A program made the position numbers and the translations under genes. Below are positions 1-9,183 of a stretch of 64,000 nucleotides of DNA, piece by piece. The notes below the pieces were generated by a model. That model worked only from the letters and a program-made list of their open reading frames with translations, did not search any database and was not told the DNA's origin. This stretch comes from Streptacidiphilus jiangxiensis (GTDB lineage: Bacteria; Actinomycetota; Actinomycetes; Streptomycetales; Streptomycetaceae), in assembly GCF_900109465.1 (NCBI RefSeq), contig NZ_FOAZ01000030.1, positions 1-64,000 of the forward strand. The letters run 5' to 3'. The number at the start of each line of letters is the position of its first letter. The stretch's first letter is position 1.

Positions 1-376
1 GGCGGCGCCGATCGTGATCGGCCGCGACCACCTGGACTGCGGTTCGGTGGCGTCGCCGTACCGGGAGACCGAGGCGATGCTCGACGGCTCGGACGCGATC
101 GCGGACTGGCCGCTGCTGAACGCGATGGTGAACGTGGCGTCGGGTGCGTCGTGGGTGTCGATCCACCACGGTGGCGGTGTCGGCATCGGGCGTTCGATCC
201 ACGCGGGTCAGGTGACGGTCGCGGACGGCACGAAGCTGGCGGGCGAGAAGATCCGCCGGGTGCTGACCAACGACCCGGGCATGGGCGTCATCCGCCACGT
301 CGACGCGGGCTACGACCACGCCGTCGACGTCGCCGAGGAGCGCAACGTCCGCATCCCCATGCGCGAGGGTGAGTGA
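1..376 (+). CDS. hutU: Urocanate hydratase, C-terminal part
   Basis: This is the 3' end of a gene that begins before the window; the reading frame is open from base 2 and stops with TGA at 374-376. The visible 124 residues contain the urocanase C-terminal pattern IGRDHLDCGSVASPYRET followed by SWVSIHHGGGVGIGRSIHAG, which is typical of HutU. The enzyme hydrates urocanate to 4-imidazolone-5-propionate, the second step of histidine degradation, in the cytoplasm, with tightly bound NAD+ as electrophile. The next gene starts inside its last codons (GTG at 369), so the two are translationally coupled. The hutI and hutF genes that follow confirm the assignment. Confidence 0.95.
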   Translation, partial: AAPIVIGRDHLDCGSVASPYRETEAMLDGSDAIADWPLLNAMVNVASGASWVSIHHGGGVGIGRSIHAGQVTVADGTKLAGEKIRRVLTNDPGMGVIRHVDAGYDHAVDVAEERNVRIPMREGE

Positions 377-1628
377 CCTTCCGATGACTGAGGCTTACGA
401 GGAGGAGCTCGGCGACGCCGCGGACGGCTACCGCCGGATGTGGCGCGAGCTCCTCCCCGTCGGCCGCTTCCAGGAGACCGGCGGCTACCGCCGGTTCGCC
501 TGGACCAGCGCCGACGCCGAGTGCCGTGCCTGGTTCGCGGAGCAGGCCGCCGCGCGCGGGCTGACCTACGAGCTGGACCGCAACGGCAACCAGTGGGCCT
601 GGTACGGGGACCCGGACGCCGGCGACGCCGTCGTCACCGGCTCGCACCTGGACTCCGTCCCGGACGGCGGCGCCTACGACGGGCCGCTGGGCGTCATCTC
701 CTCGTTCGCGGCGCTCGACGCGCTGCTCGCGAGCGGTGCCCGCCCGACCCGCCCGATCGCGATCACCAACTTCGTCGACGAGGAGGGCGCCCGTTTCGGC
801 GTCGCCTGCGTCGGCTCGCGCCTGACCGCCGGGGTGCTGACGCAGGACCAGGCCTTCCGGCTCCGCGACGCCGACGGCATCTGGCTGCCCGACGCCATGG
901 CCGCCGCCGGGCAGGACCCGGACGCCATCGGCAAGGACGAGGCACGCCTCGCCCGCGTCGGCGCCTACGTCGAGCTCCACGTCGAGCAGGGCCGCTCCCT
1001 CGACGCGACCCCGCACGCCGTCGGCGTCGCCTCGGCGATCTGGCCGCACGGGCGCTGGCGCTTCGACTTCCACGGCGAGGCCAACCACGCGGGCACGACC
1101 CGCCTGGAGGACCGCCGCGACCCGATGCTGACCTACGCCAACACCGTGCTCGCGGCCCGCAAGAAGGCCAAGCTGGCGGGCGCGCTGGCCACCTTCGGCA
1201 AGGTCAGTGTCGAGCCCAACGGCACCAACGCCATCGCCTCGCTGGTGCGCGGCTGGCTCGACTCGCGCGCAGCCGACGAGACCACGCTGACGGCGCTCGT
1301 CGACGAGATCACCGCCGCCGCCACCGAGCGTGCCGAGCGCGACGGCGTGCGTGCCGAGATCGTGCGCGAGTCCTACACGCCCGTCGTCGACTTCGACGAC
1401 GCGCTGCGCGACCGGCTCGTCTCCATCCTCGGCCCGGACACCCCCGTCCTGCCGACCGGCGCGGGTCACGACGCGGGAATCCTCTCCGGAGTCATCCCGA
1501 CTGCGATGCTGTTCGTGCGGAACCCCACCGGTGTCTCGCACTCGCCGTCCGAGTCGGCCACCGAGCCCGACTGCCTGGCCGGGGTCGCCGCGCTCGCCAA
1601 GGTGCTCGAGGAGATGACCTGCCGATGA
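369..1628 (+). CDS. M20-family amidohydrolase (allantoate amidohydrolase/N-carbamoylase-like)
   Basis: A 419-residue zinc-dependent amidohydrolase of the hydantoinase/carbamoylase branch of peptidase family M20. Metal-site motifs are visible: GSHLDSVPDGG near residue 91, DEEGARFG near 137, ELHVEQG near 202, and GAGHDAG near the C-terminus. Automated annotation would usually say allantoate amidohydrolase. It sits between hutU and hutF, overlapping hutU (GTG at 369 inside the hutU end) and ending in an ATGA overlap with hutF, so it belongs to the histidine operon. HutF makes N-formyl-L-glutamate and no classical HutG is visible here; this enzyme is therefore a candidate N-formylglutamate deformylase (inference). 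An alternative in-frame ATG lies at 384. Confidence 0.88.
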   Translation: MSDLPMTEAYEEELGDAADGYRRMWRELLPVGRFQETGGYRRFAWTSADAECRAWFAEQAAARGLTYELDRNGNQWAWYGDPDAGDAVVTGSHLDSVPDGGAYDGPLGVISSFAALDALLASGARPTRPIAITNFVDEEGARFGVACVGSRLTAGVLTQDQAFRLRDADGIWLPDAMAAAGQDPDAIGKDEARLARVGAYVELHVEQGRSLDATPHAVGVASAIWPHGRWRFDFHGEANHAGTTRLEDRRDPMLTYANTVLAARKKAKLAGALATFGKVSVEPNGTNAIASLVRGWLDSRAADETTLTALVDEITAAATERAERDGVRAEIVRESYTPVVDFDDALRDRLVSILGPDTPVLPTGAGHDAGILSGVIPTAMLFVRNPTGVSHSPSESATEPDCLAGVAALAKVLEEMTCR

Positions 1629-2974
1629 CGACCTTCTGGGCTCCGCACGCGTGGCTGCGCCGCGAGGGCGGCTCGCTGACCGCCGTCGAGGACGACGTGC
1701 GGATCGACGTCGACGCCACCGGGCGGATCAGCGCGATCACGCCCGACAGCGGTCCGGCGCCGGAGGGCGCCACGGTGCTGACCGGGCTGGCCCTGCCCGG
1801 CATGGCCAACGCCCACTCCCACGCCTTCCACCGCGCGCTGCGCGGGGCGGTGCAGGTCGGCAGCGGCACTTTCTGGACCTGGCGCGACACCATGTACCGG
1901 GCCGCCGACGCGCTCGACCCGGACAACTACCTCGCGCTCGCCACGGCCGTCTACGCCGAGATGGCCCTCGCCGGCATCACCGCCGTCGGCGAGTTCCACT
2001 ACGTCCACCACCAGCCGGGCGGCACCCCCTACGCCGACCCGAACGCGATGGGCGAGGCGCTGATCGAGGCGGCGGCGCGAGCCGGCATCCGGATCACCCT
2101 GCTGGACACCTGCTACCTCTCCAGCGGCTTCGGCGAGGCCCCCAACCGGCACCAGACCCGGTTCAGCGACGGGACGGCCGAGGCGTGGGCCTCGCGCGTC
2201 TCGCTGCTGAAGGAGCGTGACCACGCGAAGATCGGCGCCGCGATCCACAGTGTGCGCGCGGTCCCGGCGGAGCAGTTGGGGACGGTGGCGGTGTGGGCGA
2301 AACAGCGGCAGGCACCGCTGCACGTGCACCTGTCGGAGCAGGTCGCCGAGAACGAGGCCTGCCTGGCCGCGCACGGCGTCACCCCGACGCAGCTGCTGGC
2401 CCGCCACGGCGTCCTCGGCCCGCGCACCTCGGCTGTTCACGCGACGCACCTGTCCGAGGAGGACATGCGGCTGTTGACCGACACGTCCACGGTCATCTGC
2501 ATGTGCCCGACGACCGAACGCGACCTCGCCGACGGCATCGGCCCCGCCCGCAAGCTCGCCTCCGGCGGCTGCCCGATCTCGCTCGGCTCCGACAGCCACG
2601 CGGTGATCGACCTCTTCGAGGAGGCGCGCGCCCTGGAGCTGAACGAGCGTCTGGCGACGCAGCGCCGCGGCCACTGGACGGCGGCGTCCCTGCTGCGCGC
2701 CGCGACGGAGGACGGTCACGTCTCCCTGGGCTGGTCCGAGGCGGGCCGCCTGGAGCGCGGAGCGCTCGCGGACTTCTGCACGGTCGCACTGGACACCCCG
2801 CGCACGGCAGGCCAGGCCCCTCGTCTCGGCGCGGAGACGGCGGTCTTCGCGGCGACGTCCGCGGACGTGCGCGACGTGGTCGTGGGCGGCCGCATCGTGG
2901 TCCGCGACGGTGTTCACACGGCCGTTCCGGAGACGGGGCGGGCTCTGACGGAAGCTGTTTCGGCACTTCGGTGA
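1625..2974 (+). CDS. hutF: Formimidoylglutamate deiminase
   Basis: A 449-residue amidohydrolase-superfamily enzyme converting N-formimidoyl-L-glutamate to N-formyl-L-glutamate and ammonia, the HutF branch of histidine breakdown. Metal ligands are visible in order: NAHSHAFHR near residue 61, HVHLSEQ near 232, VHATHLS near 270 and GSDSHAV near 320, with the FHRALRG sequence characteristic of HutF. The ATG at 1625 overlaps the stop of the M20 gene (ATGA), indicating coupling. Separated from hutI downstream by a palindromic repeat element that could act as a partial terminator or mRNA processing site. Family membership is clear; substrate follows from the hut context. Confidence 0.93.
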   Translation: MTTFWAPHAWLRREGGSLTAVEDDVRIDVDATGRISAITPDSGPAPEGATVLTGLALPGMANAHSHAFHRALRGAVQVGSGTFWTWRDTMYRAADALDPDNYLALATAVYAEMALAGITAVGEFHYVHHQPGGTPYADPNAMGEALIEAAARAGIRITLLDTCYLSSGFGEAPNRHQTRFSDGTAEAWASRVSLLKERDHAKIGAAIHSVRAVPAEQLGTVAVWAKQRQAPLHVHLSEQVAENEACLAAHGVTPTQLLARHGVLGPRTSAVHATHLSEEDMRLLTDTSTVICMCPTTERDLADGIGPARKLASGGCPISLGSDSHAVIDLFEEARALELNERLATQRRGHWTAASLLRAATEDGHVSLGWSEAGRLERGALADFCTVALDTPRTAGQAPRLGAETAVFAATSADVRDVVVGGRIVVRDGVHTAVPETGRALTEAVSALR

Positions 2975-2986
2975 GTTGCACTGTGC

Positions 2987-3088
2987 AGGGGCGCGGGGAA
3001 CTGCGCGAGAACCACCCTGTGCGGATGGCCCTGCGCGTTGGGGACCATCCGCGCGTGGGTGGCTTGTCGCGCAGTTCCCCGCGCCCCT
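2987..3088. repeat. Palindromic intergenic repeat, copy 1
   Basis: An imperfect palindrome of about 102 bp between hutF and hutI. The left arm carries GCGCGGGGAACTGCGCGA and the right arm its inverse, with a middle of the form CACC..TGCGGATGGCCCTG..GACCATCCG..GGGTGG that is also partly self-complementary. Five further full-length copies occur in this window. In RNA it would fold into a long hairpin and may attenuate hutI or stabilise the hutF mRNA end. Confidence 0.85.
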
Positions 3089-3110
3089 CGATGGTCCCCA
3101 AGGAGAAGCT

Positions 3111-4268
3111 ATGACCACCCTGATCACGAACATTGGTTCGCTGCTCACCAACGACCCCGAGCTGGGCACCCTCACCAACGCGGCGATCGTCCTCGAGGGC
3201 GACCGCGTGGCCTGGGTCGGTTCCGACCTTTCCGCGCCCGCCGCGGACGAGCGGGTCGACGCCGAGGGACGGGCCGTCATCCCCGGGTTCGTCGACTCGC
3301 ACTCGCACCTGGTGTTCGCGGGCGACCGCACCGCCGAGTTCAACGCGCGGATGTCCGGCAAGGCGTACACGGCCGGCGGCATCCGCACCACCGTCGCGGC
3401 CACCCGCGCCGCGAGCGACGAGCAGCTCGACGCGAACATCCGCCGCTACTTCGACGAGATGCTCCGCCAGGGCACCACCACCGTCGAGGTGAAGTCCGGC
3501 TACGGCCTCACCGTCGCGGACGAGGCCCGCGCCCTGCGGATCGCGGCCGCGCACACGCAGGAGACCACCTACCTGGGCGCGCACGTCGTCGCGCCCGAGT
3601 TCGCGGACGCCCCGGCCGCCTACGTGGAGCTGGTGACCGGCGAGATGCTCGACGCCTGTGCGCCGCACGCGCGCTACGTCGACGTGTTCTGTGAGCGCGG
3701 CGCGTTCGACGGGGACCAGGCGCGGGCGATCCTTACCGCCGGTGTCGCCCGCGGGCTCACCCCGCGCGTGCACGCGAACCAGCTGACGCAGGGGCCGGGT
3801 GTGCAGCTCGCGGTGGAGCTCGGCGCAGCCAGTGCCGACCACTGCACGCACCTGTCCGACGAGGACGTGAAGGCGCTGGCCGACGCGCACGCGACGACCG
3901 TCGCCACGCTGCTGCCGGGCGCGGAGTTCTCCACCCGCGCCGTGTACCCGGACGCGCGGCGGCTCATCGACGCGGGTGCGACGGTCGCGCTGTCGACCGA
4001 CTGTAACCCGGGGTCCAGCTTCACCAGCTCCATGCCGTTCTGCATCGCCGTCGCCGTGCGCGACATGGGGATGACGCCGGACGAGGCCGTCGTCGCGGCC
4101 ACCCTGGGCGGAGCCCGCGCGCTGCGCCGCACGGACGTCGGGCACCTCGCACCGGGCGCCCGCGCGGATCTGGCGATGCTGGACGCGCCGTCCCACGTGC
4201 ACCTCGCATACCGGCCGGGTGTGCCGCTGGTCAGCGCCGTCTGGCAGGGGGGCGCGCGGGTCTGCTGA
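3111..4268 (+). CDS. hutI: Imidazolonepropionase
   Basis: A 385-residue zinc amidohydrolase that opens 4-imidazolone-5-propionate to N-formimidoyl-L-glutamate, the substrate of HutF. Visible motifs: PGFVDSHSHLVFAGDR near residue 57 (metal HxH), HANQLTQ near 220, DHCTHLSDED near 242, and STDCNPGSS near 294, all diagnostic of HutI. The start ATG at 3111 follows a good ribosome-binding site, AAGGAG at 3100-3105. It is the last recognisable hut gene; hutH is not in the window. No clear terminator was found between it and the surface-protein cluster. Confidence 0.95.
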   Translation: MTTLITNIGSLLTNDPELGTLTNAAIVLEGDRVAWVGSDLSAPAADERVDAEGRAVIPGFVDSHSHLVFAGDRTAEFNARMSGKAYTAGGIRTTVAATRAASDEQLDANIRRYFDEMLRQGTTTVEVKSGYGLTVADEARALRIAAAHTQETTYLGAHVVAPEFADAPAAYVELVTGEMLDACAPHARYVDVFCERGAFDGDQARAILTAGVARGLTPRVHANQLTQGPGVQLAVELGAASADHCTHLSDEDVKALADAHATTVATLLPGAEFSTRAVYPDARRLIDAGATVALSTDCNPGSSFTSSMPFCIAVAVRDMGMTPDEAVVAATLGGARALRRTDVGHLAPGARADLAMLDAPSHVHLAYRPGVPLVSAVWQGGARVC

Positions 4269-4374
4269 CGCGCCTGGCCGGCCGCCCTGCACCACGACGC
4301 TCCCATTGCTCACTGAGAAGGTCGCTGCACGAGGGTTCCCCCCGTCGTGTCCCTGTCGTACCGTCGGCGACAAT

Positions 4375-4389
4375 CTGACGACTCGTCAG
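4375..4389. promoter_or_regulatory. Palindrome upstream of surface-protein cluster
   Basis: CTGACGACTCGTCAG is a perfect inverted repeat (6-bp arms, 3-bp spacer) 26 bp before the start of the LPQTG gene. A near copy with the same flank (AATCTGACGnnnCGTCA) occurs at 5158-5174 ahead of the WxL-like gene, and TGACGGCCGTCA occurs at 5346-5357. Shared placement suggests an operator or promoter element common to the cluster; the binding protein is unknown. Confidence 0.45.
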
Positions 4390-4414
4390 TAAGGTGCGGC
4401 CGGAGGAGGGCACA

Positions 4415-5128
<714 letters not shown>

Positions 5129-5161
5129 ACGCGCGGGTCTGCGTGCCTTGACTTCTAAATC

Positions 5162-5358
5162 TGACGGGCCGTCAATTATGGCCTGCAGGGGGGATGGGAC
5201 TTCCCTGTGCACGAGGCCGGCCGCCCCGTCCACGGCAAGGGAACCAGGGAGGCCGGCCCGCACGGCACCGTAGCGCCGTTCGCAGGATAGTCCGAGGCCG
5301 CACCACTCGGCAGATCGACCTCCGAAAGGGCCGCAGCGGTGACCGTGACGGCCGTCAC
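5162..5358. promoter_or_regulatory. Two TGACG..CGTCA palindromes before the WxL-like gene
   Basis: The 277-bp gap upstream of the WxL-like gene contains TGACGGGCCGTCA at 5162-5174 and GTGACGGCCGTCAC at 5345-5358. The first shares its left flank AATC with the element at 4375-4389. No coding sequence was recognised in this gap; it probably carries a second promoter for the cluster. Confidence 0.4.
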
Positions 5359-5405
5359 GCAAGGCGCGTGAAGGTCGTCCGACCACCGAAAGGAGCACCA
5401 CTCAC

Positions 5406-6752
5406 GTGTTCCACCACTCTTCGAGCATCCTCAGACGCGCAGCCGTCAGGAAACTGACGCAGGCTGTCGCCTGGGGAGGAGCCGCCGCGCTCGCGGTCGG
5501 TGCACCGGTCGCCCTGGCCGGGTCCGCGCATGCCGCGTCGGCGAAGGGGACCACGGTCTCCTACGCGATGACCTGCATCCCGCCGTCCATCTCCGGGCTG
5601 CCGCCCCAGCACGGCACCGCACAGGCGGAGATCACCCTGTCCGACACCACGCCGACGGCGGGGGAGACGGTCACCGTCACCTACGACGTGATCGCGGCGG
5701 CGGCGGGCAACCCGTCCACCTTCACCATCCCGGCCAACAGCGTCAGCGCCACCGGCACGGTGACGTTGGCGGGCGCGGTGACGACGCCGGTCAGCGTCGC
5801 CAACTCGGCCGTCCCGAACCCGGCGATCGCGCCCGGGGGCGCCTTCCCGGAGTTCCAGATGACCGGCACGTTCGTCTCGCCGGCGTCCGGCACGATCAAC
5901 TTCTCGCCGGACGGCATGACCATCAGCGTCGCCGGCACCAACACCGTGTGCACCGTCGACACGGAGCCGGCTCCGGTCTCCAACTCGGCGACCGCCACGA
6001 TCCCGAACAACCGCAAGCTCAGTGACACGCCCAACCAGGGCCCGGTCGGCACCAAGGTCAGCGTGACCGGCTCCGGCTACACCGCCGGCGCCACCGTCAC
6101 GGTGGCCGGCTTCGCGGGCACCTCCGGCACCGGCGACCTGACCCAGGTCACCGCCGACGCGAGCGGGAACATCAGCGGCACGCTGACCGTCAACGCGCCG
6201 ACGACGACCGGCATCATCGCCTTCGAGGGCTCGACGTACACCCCGGCGACGGCCTCCGCGCCGGCGCCGTTCACCGTCACCGCCACGGTCAAGCCCGGTG
6301 ACCTGCAGCAGACGCTGAACTCGACCGTCCTCTCCGGGACGCTGAGCATGACGCAGGCGGGCACCGCGGTCACCATGACCCCGGTCCCCTTCGGCACCGG
6401 CGGCGCCTCGACCGGCACGCTCAACACCGTCACCGTCCAGGACTACCGCGGCGGCTCGACCGGATGGTCCCTGACGGCCAGCAACACCAACTTCACCGGC
6501 CCCGGCACGGCGAGCCTCCCGGCCTCCGCCCTCAGCTGGTCGCCGACCTGCACCACGACCACGGGCAGCCCGAGCACCTGCGCGCCCGGCTCCGCGGGCG
6601 TCGTCGGCGCGACCGGCGCGACCCTCGCGAGCACGCCCGCGGCGAACCTGACCGGCGGTCAGTTCGCGGCCGGTGCGGGTCTCACCCTCACCGTCCCGGC
6701 GTTCACCGCGCCCGGGGCGTACAGCTCCACCCTCACGCTGACGCTGGCGTAG
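5406..6752 (+). CDS. Secreted WxL-like surface protein
   Basis: A 448-residue exported protein. It has a long basic signal peptide (about residues 1-43, cleavage after SAHA), an N-terminal beta-rich domain with a cysteine pair (CIPPS...NTVC) similar in layout to the LPQTG protein, a central Ig-like repeat (roughly 205-295, GTKVSVTGSGYTAGATVTVAGF), and a C-terminal domain of about 140 residues. That last domain contains VQDYRGGSTGWSLTASNTNF with Trp-x-Leu at 354-356 and a following LPASALSW segment, matching the proximal signature of WxL domains, which bind peptidoglycan non-covalently in Firmicutes. No transmembrane anchor or sortase motif is present. GTG start at 5406 follows AAAGGAG at 5390-5396. 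The next gene encodes a DUF916-like protein, the usual WxL partner. Confidence 0.8.
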   Translation: MFHHSSSILRRAAVRKLTQAVAWGGAAALAVGAPVALAGSAHAASAKGTTVSYAMTCIPPSISGLPPQHGTAQAEITLSDTTPTAGETVTVTYDVIAAAAGNPSTFTIPANSVSATGTVTLAGAVTTPVSVANSAVPNPAIAPGGAFPEFQMTGTFVSPASGTINFSPDGMTISVAGTNTVCTVDTEPAPVSNSATATIPNNRKLSDTPNQGPVGTKVSVTGSGYTAGATVTVAGFAGTSGTGDLTQVTADASGNISGTLTVNAPTTTGIIAFEGSTYTPATASAPAPFTVTATVKPGDLQQTLNSTVLSGTLSMTQAGTAVTMTPVPFGTGGASTGTLNTVTVQDYRGGSTGWSLTASNTNFTGPGTASLPASALSWSPTCTTTTGSPSTCAPGSAGVVGATGATLASTPAANLTGGQFAAGAGLTLTVPAFTAPGAYSSTLTLTLA

Positions 6753-6775
6753 GGGCGCACGACCGTACTTGATCA

Positions 6776-6804
6776 GGGGGCCCGGACCACCACTCCGGGC
6801 CCCC
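6776..6804. terminator. Hairpin after the WxL-like gene
   Basis: GGGGGCCCGGA at 6776-6786 pairs perfectly with TCCGGGCCCCC at 6794-6804 (11-bp stem, 7-base loop). It lies 23 bp after the WxL-like stop codon and just before the DUF916-like start, so it could terminate or attenuate transcription into the rest of the cluster. Confidence 0.65.
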
Positions 6805-6820
6805 GCAAGGGGAAGGTTGA

Positions 6821-7930
6821 GTGATGAGGGACCGTTGCACTGCCCCTCAGGGGCGCGGGGAGCTGCGCGACAAGCCACCGGGGGTGGTGAGCCCCCGAAC
6901 GCGCAGGGCCATCCGCCCGGGGTGGTTTCTCGCGCAGTTCCTCGCGCCCCTGATGGTGCTCCTCGCCGTCGGTCTCGCAACCCCCGCGCATGCCGCCGAC
7001 AACGGGACCTGGGCCGTCTTCCCGACCCCTCCTGCCGGGACGGCGACGCCGGGACCGGGTGACCGGCAGTACTTCTACCTCGAATCCGCGCCCGGACGGG
7101 TCCTCTCCGACCGCGTCTCCGTGGTGAACCTCACCACCAAGCCGAAGTCGTTCACGCTCTACGCCGCCGACGCGTACAACACCCCTCGGGACGGCGGCTT
7201 CGCGCTCCGCACCGTGGGCCAGCGGATGACCGGTGTCGGTGCCTGGACCAAGCTCAACGCCACCAGCCTCACCGTGCCGCCGCGGACCCGCGCGGACATC
7301 CCCTTCAGCATCGCCATTCCCACCACCGCCGAGCCGGGTGACCACCCCGGGGCGATCGTCGCCGTGGAGACCGACGTGGAGGCGACCACGCAGCAGGGCG
7401 GACTCGCCGTCGGGGTCAAGCGCGCCGTGGGCGCTCGCATCTACCTGCACGTCACCGGCCAGTCCGTGCCCGCGCTCAGTGTCGACGCCGTCTCCGTCGA
7501 GCGCAGCGCACCGCTCGTGCCCGGCCTCGGCGCCAGCCGCGGGACGCTGCACTACACCCTCACCAACCACGGCAACGTGACGTTGCACCCCACCGTCGAG
7601 GTCAGCGAGACCGGTTGGTTCGGTTCTGTCTATCACCGGCCACCGACAAGCACCGGCGTCGAGCTGCTGCCCGGACAGTCCGTGCAGCTCACGCTGGCCC
7701 TGCCGGCGCCTCCCCAGTTCGACGACGTGTCGGTGACCGTCAAGGCCGCCGACGGAGCGACCGCCGGTCAGGGACAGACCGAGTACCTGGCGGTGCCCTG
7801 GCTCGTGGTCGTCGTCGTCGTGCTGGCGCTCGCGGGGCTGGGCGTCTGGCTCTGGCTGCGGGCGAAACGGCGCCGTGTGCACCGAGGCGGACGCAAGCGG
7901 AGCCGTGAACCGGCGGGGGCGGCGGCGTGA
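6821..7930 (+). CDS. DUF916-like membrane-anchored surface protein (WxL-interacting family)
   Basis: A 369-residue type I membrane protein. The mature part begins ADNGTWAVFPTPP near residue 59 and runs as a DUF916-like domain (RQYFYLESAPGRVLSDRVSVVNLTTKPKSF..., GDHPGAIVAVETDV), then a second beta domain, a membrane segment at about 326-346 (WLVVVVVVLALAGLGVWLWL) and a basic tail. In Firmicutes DUF916 proteins are membrane-anchored partners of WxL proteins. The start is odd: GTG 6821/ATG 6824 follow AAGGGGAAGG, yet codons 10-44 lie inside an intergenic repeat copy, which therefore encodes the signal-peptide n-region. The only later in-frame ATG (6953) would leave no basic n-region. The stop overlaps the next start (GTGA). 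Confidence 0.78.
   Translation: MMRDRCTAPQGRGELRDKPPGVVSPRTRRAIRPGWFLAQFLAPLMVLLAVGLATPAHAADNGTWAVFPTPPAGTATPGPGDRQYFYLESAPGRVLSDRVSVVNLTTKPKSFTLYAADAYNTPRDGGFALRTVGQRMTGVGAWTKLNATSLTVPPRTRADIPFSIAIPTTAEPGDHPGAIVAVETDVEATTQQGGLAVGVKRAVGARIYLHVTGQSVPALSVDAVSVERSAPLVPGLGASRGTLHYTLTNHGNVTLHPTVEVSETGWFGSVYHRPPTSTGVELLPGQSVQLTLALPAPPQFDDVSVTVKAADGATAGQGQTEYLAVPWLVVVVVVLALAGLGVWLWLRAKRRRVHRGGRKRSREPAGAAA
6849..6951. repeat. Palindromic intergenic repeat, copy 2, inside a reading frame
   Basis: A 103-bp copy of the palindromic repeat with arms GCGCGGGGAGCTGCGCGA and TCGCGCAGTTCCTCGCGC. Its centre (GGTGAGCCCCCGAACGCG, then CAGGGCCATCCGC) is closest to copy 6 at 47706. It lies wholly within the 5' coding region of the DUF916-like gene if the GTG at 6821 is used. 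Confidence 0.85.
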
Positions 7931-9183
7931 GGCGGCACCTGTTCACACTGCGCGGCGCCTTGGCGACCGTGGCGACGCTGCTGCTGGCGCTCGCGCTGCC
8001 GGTCGTCCTGCCGCCCGGGACGGCCCGCGCGGCGAACACGCCGGTCGTCGTGGCGCTGCCCGCCTCCGCGAAGCCGGGCGCGACCACGACGGTGGGTGGT
8101 TCGGGCTGGCCCGCGCACGTGCTGCTCACCGTGCTGCTGTGCGGCCAGAACGCGGTGGCCGGGACGGACGACTGCGCGAACGCCTCCGGACGGGCCGTCA
8201 CCACCGACGCCGCCGGGCGCTTCACCGAGCCGCTGACCGTCCAACTACCGCCGGAGCCCTGCCCGTGCGTGATCCACGTCAGCACCGTCCTGGGCGGTTC
8301 CACGAGCACGGACACGCCCTTCGACGTGATCGGCGCACCGGTGAAGCCCATCCCGGTGGACGCCGCCGGCAGCGGTCACCTGATCGCGCTGAGCGAGAGC
8401 CTGACCGGGGACAGCAACCTGCTCAACGTCTTCGGGGCCCCGCCCTCACGGACGCTCAAGGTGATCGTCACCAATCTGGGGGCCGCGCCGGTCGTCAATC
8501 CCGAGTTCCGGTTGGGCACCTCCCACTCGGTGCTCGCGCCCGAGTGGAGCGCGGCGCCGTGGCAGGGAGTGATCCAGCCGGGCCAGAAGGTCGAGGTCGA
8601 CCTGCCGGTCGAGTTCGACTCGGGCGCCAGCGGGCGCTGGACCGTCGCGCTCAGCTACCAGGGCAAGCAGGACTTCGCCACCGCCTACGAGGACCTGCCG
8701 GCGGCGTGGGGCGTCACCCTGTTCTGGTTCCTGCTCGGGCTGGTCGTCGCCGTCGGCCTCTACCGGATCGGGATGGCCGTGCTGGACCGGGTCCGTCCCG
8801 ACGTCGTCGAGCGCCATCGCGAGCGGCGACTCTCGCGACTGGGCCGCCACCGCGCCGGGGCCGACGTGATCGGTCCGGTGGAGGAGGGGTCGGGGGAGGA
8901 CGAGGCGGCGGACGAGGCGCCGACGCAGGTGATCCCGCTGGTCCCGCCGCCCCCGCCCTTGCCGATGTCGTCGCCCGCGCAGCCCGCGTCCCCGACAGCG
9001 GTGTCCCCGCAGCCCGCGCCTCCGATGCCTGCATACGCGCCGACCGTCCGGCCCGCGCTGCCGGCCGCGCCCGCGGCGCCGACCCTGCCCTGGTTCGCTC
9101 CGGGCACGGTGACCCTGACCGCACCACCCCAGGCCGCACCCCTGGTCCGACCACCCCAAGCGGAAAGGCCAACTGACACGTGA
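7927..9183 (+). CDS. Exported membrane protein with neocarzinostatin-like ectodomain and proline-rich tail
   Basis: A 418-residue protein starting at a GTG that overlaps the DUF916-like stop (GTGA). It has a signal peptide (about 1-36, ending ARAAN), an extracellular domain with PGATTTVGGSGWPAHVLLTVLLCGQ and four cysteines that resembles the neocarzinostatin/macromomycin fold, a second beta domain (ESLTGDSNLLNVFG...), a membrane helix near 262-284 (VTLFWFLLGLVVAVGLYRIGMAV), and a presumably cytoplasmic tail that is first charged then very rich in Pro and Ala. Function is unknown. Translational coupling on both sides implies stoichiometric production with the DUF916-like and LANTG proteins, so it is probably part of the same surface complex. 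Confidence 0.75.
   Translation: MRRHLFTLRGALATVATLLLALALPVVLPPGTARAANTPVVVALPASAKPGATTTVGGSGWPAHVLLTVLLCGQNAVAGTDDCANASGRAVTTDAAGRFTEPLTVQLPPEPCPCVIHVSTVLGGSTSTDTPFDVIGAPVKPIPVDAAGSGHLIALSESLTGDSNLLNVFGAPPSRTLKVIVTNLGAAPVVNPEFRLGTSHSVLAPEWSAAPWQGVIQPGQKVEVDLPVEFDSGASGRWTVALSYQGKQDFATAYEDLPAAWGVTLFWFLLGLVVAVGLYRIGMAVLDRVRPDVVERHRERRLSRLGRHRAGADVIGPVEEGSGEDEAADEAPTQVIPLVPPPPPLPMSSPAQPASPTAVSPQPAPPMPAYAPTVRPALPAAPAAPTLPWFAPGTVTLTAPPQAAPLVRPPQAERPTDT

Noticed and set aside
440..2974. A very long alternative frame of 844 residues across the M20 and hutF genes
   Set aside because: Its first half is arginine/proline-rich shadow translation of the M20 gene; only the last 449 residues (hutF) are real.
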